Positions 1-6,094 of a DNA stretch of 7,138 bases are shown piece by piece. The translations under genes and the position numbers were made by a program. The first letter of the stretch is position 1, and each line of letters begins with the position of its first letter. Source of the DNA: UBA2979 sp963694535 (GTDB taxonomy: Bacteria; Chloroflexota; Dehalococcoidia; UBA2979); contig CAVODE010000087.1 in the NCBI GenBank assembly GCA_963694535.1, forward strand, positions 1-7,138. Reading direction: 5' to 3'. The notes under the pieces are model-generated. The model had not been told where the DNA came from. It worked only from the letters and a program-made list of their open reading frames with translations, and searched no databases.

Positions 1-116
1 CGGATGAAAAAAATATTCTTCTTGATGATGTCTATACTCTTAATTGTTTCTTGTGGTGGGGGTGCGACAGAATCTGAAGGTTTAATTTCGTCGACGACAC
101 CAGCAGCGACACAAGC
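1..116 (+). repeat. Duplicated lipoprotein head, copy 1
   Basis: Identical base for base to 1540-1655. It covers the last 3 bases before the ATG, the signal peptide, the lipobox and the first ATQ unit. It begins at the window edge, so the true left border of the duplication cannot be seen. Confidence 0.95.
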
Positions 117-1206
117 AGCGACCCAATCAGCGACCCAAGCGGCGACCCAAGCAGCGACACAAACGGCGACACAAGCAGCGACACAAGTAGCGACACAGGT
201 AGCGACACAGGTAGCGACACAGGTAGCGACACAGGTAGCGACACAGGTAGCGACACAGGTAGCGACACAGGTAGCGACACAGGTAGCGACACAAGCTGCA
301 ACGCAGGTAGCGACACAGGTAGCGACACAAGCTGCAACGCAGGTGGCAACACAGGTGACCGGAAGCTCGCAGGGTTCAATGGACCCATCAAAGATGCAAG
401 GTTCAATGGATCCATCCAAGATGCAAGGTTCGATGGGTTCGATGGGTTCGATGGGTTCGATGGAAACAAATGACCCACCCGAGTTAGAGAATTTATTGAT
501 ATTGAACTTTGGTCCGTATGATTCCACGACCCGAACATCAGGCGATTTCGAATTTTTTAGTGGTTTTCCTCATCCATTTTTTGACGAATTTGGACGAGTG
601 CACTCTGCCGGAACCCCGACCGAATATGATAATCCGACTTTCGAATATAAAGTGCCAAGAAGCACCAAAGTATATTTCCCAATTACTGGAGTAATCGACA
701 TGATAACTTGGCAGCCAACCGCCTCATACAAGCAAGATGATTGGGAACTTAATATCAAACCCTGGCGCGGAAGCGATTGGGCCGTGGTGATTGATCATGT
801 CGTAGCAATAACGTGTGACCGGTCAGACTCAGCAGTATGTGATGATCAACTCACTGTTAATGGTGTCCCACTGGTATCAGGATCACAGGTGACTGCAGGG
901 GATCTCCTGGGTTATGTAGGTAATTACGAAGGTGCATACGGCTCCGACCCATTTGGTCGTACAGAGCTCACAATTGGGGAATACGTGATTGAAGGAAATC
1001 AACGAAACTTCATGAATTATTGTCCCACCAATTATCTAAAGTCAGACATAAAAGTGAAAGTGCGGGCCGCGGTTAATGAAGTTATGGCGAGCTATGAGCT
1101 TTGGAGTGGTGACTCATCATTTTATGATGAGGCATCGATGATCGCACCAGGCTGTCGTTACACCAAGATCTATGAGGTTGATGGAAAAACTACGCCAACT
1201 CGTTAA
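4..1206 (+). CDS. ATQ-repeat lipoprotein with degenerate M23/LytM-like domain
   Basis: Predicted lipoprotein of 400 residues, exported and lipid-anchored. The N-terminus has a basic start (MKK), a hydrophobic stretch at 4-16 and a lipobox Ile14-Val-Ser-Cys17, followed by Gly-rich residues, so outer-membrane sorting is plausible. Residues 34-117 are 21 tandem xATQ tetrapeptides, and 123-153 are QGSMDPSKM and GSM repeats; together they form a long, low-complexity linker. The globular part (about 160-400) has features that recall LytM/M23 peptidases: a 'PITGVI' strand (226-231), a DHV strand (264-266) and a G-x-x-V-x-x-G-D-x-x-G turn (293-303). However, the expected HxH near the end is replaced by ELTIGEY (321-327), so zinc peptidase activity seems lost or the resemblance is only structural. 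Four Cys (271, 279, 340 and one near 384) could form disulfides. The first 116 bp are identical to those of the lipoprotein at 1543. Only 3 bases precede the ATG, so the start context cannot be judged. The lipoprotein call is strong; the fold assignment is tentative. Confidence 0.85.
   Translation: MKKIFFLMMSILLIVSCGGGATESEGLISSTTPAATQAATQSATQAATQAATQTATQAATQVATQVATQVATQVATQVATQVATQVATQVATQVATQAATQVATQVATQAATQVATQVTGSSQGSMDPSKMQGSMDPSKMQGSMGSMGSMGSMETNDPPELENLLILNFGPYDSTTRTSGDFEFFSGFPHPFFDEFGRVHSAGTPTEYDNPTFEYKVPRSTKVYFPITGVIDMITWQPTASYKQDDWELNIKPWRGSDWAVVIDHVVAITCDRSDSAVCDDQLTVNGVPLVSGSQVTAGDLLGYVGNYEGAYGSDPFGRTELTIGEYVIEGNQRNFMNYCPTNYLKSDIKVKVRAAVNEVMASYELWSGDSSFYDEASMIAPGCRYTKIYEVDGKTTPTR
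103..354 (+). repeat. 12-bp tandem repeat (21 xATQ units)
   Basis: Twenty-one consecutive 12-bp units encode xATQ, where x is Ala, Val, Ser or Thr. From about 189 to 291 the units are almost perfect copies of gta-gcg-aca-cag, while the flanking units vary at x and at third positions, which points to recent slippage expansion in the centre. The unit is a multiple of three, so copy-number changes alter linker length without shifting the frame. Confidence 0.95.
370..462 (+). repeat. 27-bp repeat (QGSMDPSKM) x2 followed by 9-bp repeat (GSM) x4
   Basis: Residues 123-131 and 132-140 are both QGSMDPSKM. Then QGSM is continued by three more GSM units (to 153), encoded by nearly identical ggttcgatg units. 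The GSM array appears to have grown from the start of the 27-bp unit. It lies between the ATQ linker and the globular domain. Confidence 0.9.
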
Positions 1207-1233
1207 CAACAAATTTTTCGGAAGCTCTTAGGC

Positions 1234-1259
1234 ATCGAGGTCTCTATCGAGAGATCGAT
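1234..1259 (+). terminator. Weak hairpin after first lipoprotein gene
   Basis: ATCGA (1234-1238) pairs with TCGAT (1255-1259), and TCTC (1241-1244) pairs with GAGA (1249-1252), around a TATC loop, with a 2x2 mismatch between the two stems. It starts 28 bp after the stop codon. No T-tract follows, so an intrinsic terminator is only a possibility; it could equally be chance. Confidence 0.25.
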
Positions 1260-1266
1260 ACAGTCA

Positions 1267-1533
1267 CTACGCGACTAGGGTCGCGAGTAACTTGTCTAAA
1301 ACTTCCTCGGCTTTTGCCCACATTTCCTCGGGTTTGATCCCGCATCCAATGCAGGATCAAACCTGAGGAACCTCAGATAGACCTAGTGAGATGGATTGCA
1401 CTGCTGCAGAGTCTACGAACTTATCAGTTGCCACAAACACTGCCGACATCTGTTCGTTTATTAATTACTCGAGACGGTCAATAAATTTATCGCCTCGAGA
1501 TTTGGGTATATCCAGAAGTCCTTATGGTGCTAC
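1267..1533 (-). pseudogene. Decayed UGSC selenoprotein remnant, 3' part only
   Basis: Antisense remnant homologous to the intact UGSC gene at 3127-3663. Identical runs include 1307-1329 with 3167-3189 (23 nt) and 1468-1491 with 3505-3528 (24 nt). Read from the right, it gives parts matching residues from 'LDIPKSRGDKFIDRLE' to the C-terminal 'KLLATLVA' and a TAG at 1269-1267. It is inactivated by a TAA at 1467-1465 (Gln codon in the intact copy), a TGA at 1359-1357 created by a local inversion, and an indel near 1520. The N-terminal third is missing where the second lipoprotein starts. A 174-bp deletion has removed the UGSC motif and the SECIS-like hairpin, so it cannot encode a working selenoprotein. 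It fills most of the 336-bp gap between the two lipoprotein genes. Confidence 0.9.
1324..1370. repeat. Hairpin / micro-inverted segment in UGSC remnant
   Basis: Bounded by TTCCTC (1324-1329) and GAGGAA (1365-1370), with internal arms GTTTGATCC (1332-1340) and GGATCAAAC (1354-1362). The core at 1337-1357 is the exact reverse complement of 3199-3219 in the intact gene, so this piece has flipped relative to its paralogue. The intact copy has the same bounding inverted repeats at 3184-3189 and 3228-3233. Confidence 0.85.
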
Positions 1534-1539
1534 CGTCAC

Positions 1540-1655
1540 CGGATGAAAAAAATATTCTTCTTGATGATGTCTATACTCTTAATTGTTTCTTGTGGTGGGG
1601 GTGCGACAGAATCTGAAGGTTTAATTTCGTCGACGACACCAGCAGCGACACAAGC
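1540..1655 (+). repeat. Duplicated lipoprotein head, copy 2
   Basis: Exact copy of 1-116 (offset 1539). Its left edge lies about 7 bp from the point where homology to the UGSC gene fades, so the junction between remnant and lipoprotein cassette is at about 1533-1540. Confidence 0.95.
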
Positions 1656-3087
1656 GGCGACACAAGCGGCGACACAAGCGGCGACACAAGCGGCGACACA
1701 AGCAGCGACACAAGTAGCGACACAAGTAGCGACACAAGTAGCGACGCAAGTAGCGACACAAGCGGCGACACAAGCAGCGACACAAGCAGCCACAAAAACG
1801 ACTCAAGATTCTTCGTCGAACGATATCAAGTCTGCTGAAATCCCTACGGCGTCGGTGATTGACGTGAAAAAAACGGATCCGCCAGAGTTCACTATGCCAC
1901 TAGGTTTCTCAGGATTTTCTGCATCCACGATTTCAGAGTTCGAAAAGATTGTGGATAAGCATTTCTATTCAGTAGATAAAAGAATGGGAGTTTCGGTATC
2001 TATATTTGACGGCAATCTTTTGTGGTCGGGCACAGCTGGTTACGCTCGTGAGGCAATTCCAATGACTAAAACCACCCCACTTGGAGTGATGAGCAGCTCG
2101 AAAACATTTATTTCAGCACTCACACTTACCCTAATTGACCAAGGTCATTACGGCTTTGACGACAAAGTACGCACCCTTTTGAATGGACATACTGGTTATG
2201 AAAAACTTGAATCAAGTGTATTTCCTGACGTGACTGTCAGAGAGCTTCTGTCGATGACAGGAGGTCTAAACCAGCGAGAAAAGAAAAATTATGATTCTGT
2301 ACTGAACTACGTTGTGAGGATGCCAAACTGGCATCCTTCCGATACCCTTGGAATTACAACTGTTCCGGCTTCAGAACCAGGTAAGTTTATATATTCTGAC
2401 AACAGTTCTGTTATTTTGGGTCTGATAGCACAGTACCAGATGCAAACTGATCTGAACCAGTTATATCAAACTATTCTTCTGGCACCGATATCGGTTGAGG
2501 CTGGCCTAAAGCCAATAATAAAAATTCCCGATAATATAGCACACCCCCATGCTGACTATTCCAAGTATGGAGGTGCCGACAAATGGGGTGATCTTACTTT
2601 AAATAGGCCAGCCGGACTGTCAGCTGAGATGTCTTATGACTTTTGGGAGCAAGATGCTCGATTGGCCTGGGCGGCGGCGGGGATGGTCTCAACTGCCGAG
2701 GACATGGCTAGATGGGCCTATGAATTATATAGTCCCAAAGGCAGAGCAATCTCATCAGAGAGCCGTTCACTTCTCGTTAACTCCTTTAGTGGTGAAGTTG
2801 TTCAATTTGGTGGTGCACCACAACGCTATGGATTTCATTCCTCACAGCGAGAATATAAGTTGACTGATGGGTCAGTATTTGTGACGTACGGTCATCCAGG
2901 TGGTGGTGGTGGCGGCGGTTCCATCCTTTATTACTCGCCAGATCTGGATATCGCTGTATCGGTTCTCGCTAATTCGGAACTGGGGTACCAACGTGGCCAG
3001 TGTGGTGACTTTCGAGCCGGCGACACAACAAGCCCACTTGTTTGTATCGCACGAGAATTATTTCAAGAGGCAAGCAAAAGTCGATAA
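1543..3087 (+). CDS. Lipoprotein serine hydrolase, beta-lactamase/PBP-like (class C / S12 fold)
   Basis: Predicted 514-residue lipid-anchored serine hydrolase. The signal peptide and lipobox (Ile14-Val-Ser-Cys17) are identical to those of the gene at 4. Residues 34-85 are 13 ATQ-type units, the last being ATK, followed by a linker to about 125. The catalytic domain (about 130-510) shows the three signatures of the beta-lactamase family (Pfam PF00144): Ser184-x-x-Lys187, with Ser184 the predicted nucleophile; Tyr284-Ser-Asp286, where Asn is more usual at the third position; and His451-Pro-Gly453. The last is followed by an unbroken glycine run (453-459). Also typical are the 'RELLSMTGGL' segment (233-242) and 'AAAGMVSTAEDMARW' (377-391). 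Family members include D-alanyl-peptidases, esterases and beta-lactamases, and the substrate cannot be told. No clear Shine-Dalgarno precedes the ATG; an ATG at 1524 is out of frame. The gene converges with the selenoprotein gene, with 39 bp between their stops. Confidence 0.92.
   Translation: MKKIFFLMMSILLIVSCGGGATESEGLISSTTPAATQAATQAATQAATQAATQAATQVATQVATQVATQVATQAATQAATQAATKTTQDSSSNDIKSAEIPTASVIDVKKTDPPEFTMPLGFSGFSASTISEFEKIVDKHFYSVDKRMGVSVSIFDGNLLWSGTAGYAREAIPMTKTTPLGVMSSSKTFISALTLTLIDQGHYGFDDKVRTLLNGHTGYEKLESSVFPDVTVRELLSMTGGLNQREKKNYDSVLNYVVRMPNWHPSDTLGITTVPASEPGKFIYSDNSSVILGLIAQYQMQTDLNQLYQTILLAPISVEAGLKPIIKIPDNIAHPHADYSKYGGADKWGDLTLNRPAGLSAEMSYDFWEQDARLAWAAAGMVSTAEDMARWAYELYSPKGRAISSESRSLLVNSFSGEVVQFGGAPQRYGFHSSQREYKLTDGSVFVTYGHPGGGGGGGSILYYSPDLDIAVSVLANSELGYQRGQCGDFRAGDTTSPLVCIARELFQEASKSR
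1642..1797 (+). repeat. 12-bp tandem repeat (13 xATQ/xATK units)
   Basis: Encodes residues 34-85. Every Gln codon in it is CAA, whereas the expanded centre of the first gene's array uses CAG, so the two arrays have changed length independently since the shared head was duplicated. The final unit is ATK and marks the decaying edge. Confidence 0.95.
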
Positions 3088-3126
3088 GACCTAACTTATT
3101 CTTACTCCTTGGTTAGAAGGTAAAGA

Positions 3127-3663
3127 TCACGCGACTAAAGCTGCCAGTAATTTCTCTAGAGCTTCGTCGGCTTTTGCCCACATTTCCTCATCAGTTTGAT
3201 CCTGCATTGGATGCGGGATGTAAACCCGAGGAACATCAGATAGACCTAGTGAGGCGGATTGGGCTACTGCAGCGTCTACGAACTCATCAGTTGCCACAAA
3301 CACTGCTGGCATGTTGTTGGTTTCGAACCAGACTGCATCGTGCACACTGCACGTTGTACAACTTCCTCAGTCAGCGACCGCCTCGATTACAAAATTGCAC
3401 TCGTTCATAATCTGCTGCCTGAGATCGTGCGGGGCCGGCTTTGACACGGTTGGTTTCATGTAACGCTTGACGGTGACTGCCGGCATCTGCTCGTTTATTA
3501 ATTGCTCGAGACGGTCAATAAATTTATCACCTCGGGGTTTTGATATATCGAGGAGCCCTAGCGTGCCAGATATATGCTCGGGCCGTTTCGCGAGACTCCG
3601 TTTTATCGGTTCACGCTCGTCTGTCGGATCAATTATGACTACTGGGTTTGATGTTGCGACCAT
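3127..3663 (-). CDS. UGSC-family selenoprotein (in-frame TGA = Sec99)
   Basis: Predicted 178-residue selenoprotein of the UGSC family. The frame is open from ATG 3663 to the TGA stop at 3129-3127, apart from one TGA at 3369-3367. Read as selenocysteine, that codon gives the sequence EAVAD-U-G-S-C-TTC-SVHDAV, with Sec99 and Cys102 in the U-x-x-C arrangement of redox selenoproteins and another Cys at 105. The N-terminus has the family-like 'VVIIDPTDE'; the part after the motif ('VHDAVWFETNNMPAVFVATDEF', 'HPM') is also family-like. A SECIS-like hairpin follows the TGA at the right distance. The start is placed at 3663 because GAGAGG lies 10 nt upstream; a GTG at 3681 would add six residues. It follows the thioredoxin-fusion gene by 25 bp and is probably co-transcribed. 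The biochemical function is unknown; a thiol/selenol redox role is inferred. Ordinary gene callers would split it at 3367. A pseudogene explanation is unlikely given the motif position and hairpin. Confidence 0.9.
3339..3369 (-). promoter_or_regulatory. Sec UGA codon with bacterial SECIS-like hairpin
   Basis: On the - strand, TGA (3369-3367) is followed after 19 nt by the loop of a perfect 6-bp hairpin: CGTGCA (3353-3348), loop GTG (3347-3345), TGCACG (3344-3339). Bacterial SECIS elements lie within the coding region just after UGA, with the apical loop about 16-37 nt downstream and a G in its first positions. This one meets both conditions. It would recruit SelB with Sec-tRNA. Confidence 0.75.
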
Positions 3664-3673
3664 ATTTAAACTA

Positions 3674-3679
3674 CCTCTC
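3674..3679 (-). promoter_or_regulatory. Ribosome binding site of UGSC selenoprotein
   Basis: GAGAGG, 10 nt before ATG 3663, lies in the 25-bp gap after the preceding gene. It favours the ATG over the GTG at 3681, since that start would overlap the site. Confidence 0.6.
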
Positions 3680-3688
3680 ACAGATGTT

Positions 3689-5281
3689 CTATTTCTCGAT
3701 TTTTTTGCTCGTCACAGTTGAGTCGAGTCCAATTCGGTTAGAGAACCCCTCGAATATAGCAGAAAACTTACCGGCTTGGCTTCCGGCTACAACAATATGA
3801 ATATTTGACTTACTTGCGAATTTTGGCACCAACCGATTTAATTCTTCGTCGGGTGCGCCTTCTAGTAATTTTGGATCAATACCGACGGTGACATCTTCTG
3901 TTGATAAAAGCTCTTTGACGGGACGGCTAGTTATCTCTTGTATGCGATCCCTGACCTGATCCTTAGACCACCCATCTCGCGCGATTGTCGCTACATGCTC
4001 GGGGCAGAGGGCAAAAAGCGCATCAGGATAATCGTGGTATTTGGGATGATGTAGTCCTTCTGCTTTTAAGCCTACTGATCCCACGACAGATCGAGCAGTT
4101 CGAGAGGTTTGATCTATGACTTGTCCAAGTCCGGTCATTGCAAAGACCGTTAGCACAGAGTCGTTTTCATCAAATCCTCGTTCAACATGAAGGGGTTCCC
4201 ACGGACTTATTTCTTCCCATTCTGCAAAGCACATCGTAAATTTCAACGGAGAACCCATGGTCGTGCGCTCAGTTTCACCTGGTATCTGGCCTCCGACGTT
4301 TCTCAGAACAAGCTTCAGAGCTCTCCCTATAGCAGCGTTAGCCCTGTTTCCCGGGCCGAGTGCTTGCAAACCCATATTCATTCCTATTTCATGCCGAATT
4401 GGCCCATTCACGACTATTACAGGAGTTGCACCCATCGTGGTTGCGCCCACACCATGCATTCCAAATTGATCAGTACACACTGCTTCGACGGCGGTTATCA
4501 CCACTGGGAGATATTCAGGCCTACATCCTGCCATAACGGAGTTCACTGCAATTTTTTCTACGGTTACCGGCGCCAAGTTAGGAGGTACGATTGCCACAAC
4601 CTCTTGTGCATTTCGTGTAGTTCCTTCCAGCATACGGATTACTCGTTCCGGAGTTGGAGGAATCACGGGTAGCCCATCTGTTAATCCTTGTTCGTACAAA
4701 AACTCATGGATATCGTCATTGACACCTATTTCTACCCGTCGTCCACGAAGTGGAGATCCTTCTGACTCAGCCTTCAGGCGCTCAAAGATGCCAGGCTCCA
4801 TCGACTTGGAACCGCATCCAGGAAGTAATTCAGGAAACGATGACCAGTCAATTTCCGGGAGCGTTACGTCATGCTGATTGGCAAGAGATTGAAATAAATC
4901 CTTCCAATCGTCCCGTCCAAAACCAATAAATTGCTGGGTGACATTTCCATCCTCAGTAGCTAAGAAAACGCTAGGGACTGTATCAATTTCATAGGCGTAC
5001 GAGGTGTTAAGTGTGGAATCATCCAAGAAGGGAACAGTGAGGCCATATTCCTGAACCAGTACCAAATCGTCCTCGCCATTTTGCGCTAACGCCACAACAT
5101 CAATATTTTGACCAAAAATGTCCTGAGCTTGCTGAAGAAGTGGCATTGACGTTCTTGTGGTAGGGCAATCCTCTTTCACGAAGCAAATCAGAGTTTGTTT
5201 ACCTGAGGGAAATGAATATGCATTTTGTTCACGCTCTGCACCAACCGGTGGAAGTGAAAACGTAGGTAGCGCTTTTGTCAT
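3689..5281 (-). CDS. Thioredoxin-like domain fused to conserved domain found with UGSC proteins
   Basis: Predicted 530-residue cytoplasmic protein; no signal peptide or membrane segment is seen. Residues 1 to about 140 look like a TlpA/peroxiredoxin-type thioredoxin fold: strand 'TLICFVKEDC' leading to Cys39-Pro-Thr-Thr, and 'DTVPSVFLA' with the usual cis-Pro at 103. The second Cys of CxxC is replaced by Thr, so it can act only as a one-cysteine enzyme or needs an outside thiol. A linker with PGCGSKS (Cys156) leads to a large domain (about 185-530) with the conserved-looking stretches GLTDGLPVIPPTPERV (199-214), MAGCRPEYLPVV (250-261, Cys253), a Gly-rich VNGPIRHEIGMN (291-302), SPWEPLHVERGF (359-370) and VVAGSQAGKFS (497-507). 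I recognise this domain as a family seen near UGSC genes, but its function is unknown. Upstream of ATG 5281 no good Shine-Dalgarno is visible. It is probably the first gene of a two-gene operon with the selenoprotein, whose Sec/Cys pair might supply the missing thiol (inference). Confidence 0.88.
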   Translation of the reverse strand: MTKALPTFSLPPVGAEREQNAYSFPSGKQTLICFVKEDCPTTRTSMPLLQQAQDIFGQNIDVVALAQNGEDDLVLVQEYGLTVPFLDDSTLNTSYAYEIDTVPSVFLATEDGNVTQQFIGFGRDDWKDLFQSLANQHDVTLPEIDWSSFPELLPGCGSKSMEPGIFERLKAESEGSPLRGRRVEIGVNDDIHEFLYEQGLTDGLPVIPPTPERVIRMLEGTTRNAQEVVAIVPPNLAPVTVEKIAVNSVMAGCRPEYLPVVITAVEAVCTDQFGMHGVGATTMGATPVIVVNGPIRHEIGMNMGLQALGPGNRANAAIGRALKLVLRNVGGQIPGETERTTMGSPLKFTMCFAEWEEISPWEPLHVERGFDENDSVLTVFAMTGLGQVIDQTSRTARSVVGSVGLKAEGLHHPKYHDYPDALFALCPEHVATIARDGWSKDQVRDRIQEITSRPVKELLSTEDVTVGIDPKLLEGAPDEELNRLVPKFASKSNIHIVVAGSQAGKFSAIFEGFSNRIGLDSTVTSKKIEK

Positions 5282-5345
5282 ATAAGGTGATTACCCAAAT
5301 CTAATTTCGTTCCAGTAAGATATCACAGTCAACAAGTCGAACAGT

Positions 5346-5888
5346 TCAGTTCAGTTCTTTTGGCGTTACATTCTCGTTAACATTCGAGAATACGGTTGAA
5401 TCTCGAAGTTCCTCGTAAATTTGGTCTGCGATGACGGCAAGCTCGTCAGATACGAGCTTGAAGCGGTCACGTCCATACTGCCTGTAATAGTCTCGTCCAC
5501 CAACCGGCGCCAGAATATTTCGTACATCATCTAAAAAATCGTCATAATTTTTTTTATGTCGACCAAGCCGCCAATCTGTAATGAGCCATTGGTAAATGGA
5601 TCTCATGTATGTGAAATATCGAAGTCTTTCATCGGAGTTCTTGAGATTGTCCATCCCTGTAAAACCTTTATTCACTGCGTTAAACAATGAATCATTCGTG
5701 TTCCGGGCGGTTAACAGAGACTGAGCCATCTCGCGGGAAGAAAAGAGAAGTTCTCGCTCCGCATCCTCATGAGCTCGATCCAGAGCTTTCATTTGCAGCC
5801 GTATCTGAGCTGCCAAAAATAGCGCAACTATAAGCGTTGCTCCTCCAGTACATATCTGTGCAACAATTGCAATCTGGTCCCAGCTCAT
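5346..5888 (-). CDS. Single-pass membrane protein of unknown function
   Basis: 180 residues; I do not recognise a characterised family. One hydrophobic helix near the N-terminus (about 6-27, IAIVAQICTGGATLIVALFL) is followed by a basic and acidic, helix-rich segment, 'LQMKALDRAHEDAERELLF' (31-49), likely a coiled coil or stalk. The soluble part is charged and rich in aromatic residues (YMRSIYQWLITDW, YYRQYGRDRF). The topology is probably N-out with the bulk in the cytoplasm, but this is not certain. The start at 5888 sits after an A/G-rich stretch (AAAGAAAGA), only a weak ribosome site. It lies 64 bp upstream of the thioredoxin-fusion gene on the same strand, so it might share a transcript with it, but nothing in its sequence points to a redox role. 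Small helix-stalk proteins of this layout are frequent in marine genomes. Confidence 0.75.
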   Translation of the reverse strand: MSWDQIAIVAQICTGGATLIVALFLAAQIRLQMKALDRAHEDAERELLFSSREMAQSLLTARNTNDSLFNAVNKGFTGMDNLKNSDERLRYFTYMRSIYQWLITDWRLGRHKKNYDDFLDDVRNILAPVGGRDYYRQYGRDRFKLVSDELAVIADQIYEELRDSTVFSNVNENVTPKELN

Positions 5889-6094
5889 AGTTGATTCTTT
5901 CTTTTACACGGTCCGGCTTCATCCATATTTGTTAAATCATGTAAGCATGTGTCGCAACTCTAAAATTGTATTCTGTCGTTCGTTCACTGTGTCGCTAGGT
6001 GAATATTCAAACACCGGTTAAAGCAACTTGCCCATGCAACGTATGGAATTTCTGATGAAACTAACTGAATCGAATATGAATTTCTTGAGATTGA

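Noticed and set aside
103..354. CRISPR array
   Set aside because: The repeats are contiguous 12-bp units in a coding frame with no spacers.
32..538. Long - strand open frames rich in LVS or CRYL repeats across the ATQ arrays (also 127-330, 1536-1806)
   Set aside because: They mirror the 12-bp repeats of the lipoprotein genes in other frames and have no ribosome site or plausible protein composition.
1354..1362. TGA at 1359-1357 in the remnant, followed by Ser-Cys, as a second Sec codon
   Set aside because: The codon arose from the micro-inversion, the true motif is deleted, another stop (TAA 1467-1465) lies upstream, and the gene lacks its N-terminal part.
3174..3444. + strand open frames over the selenoprotein gene
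   Set aside because: They are antisense shadows of a gene with clear family motifs.
4187..4672. 161-residue + strand open frame
   Set aside because: It lies wholly inside the well-supported thioredoxin-fusion gene on the other strand, and its His- and Cys-rich composition is that of a shadow frame.
5330..5360. Short direct repeat (agttc three times)
   Set aside because: Fifteen bases of simple repeat at the end of a gene have no supporting context.
5889..6094. Promoter or terminator in the 206-bp gap
   Set aside because: On the - strand a TTGCGA with a poor -10 match 17 nt later can be found, but the match is too weak, and no stem with a T-tract follows lipA.
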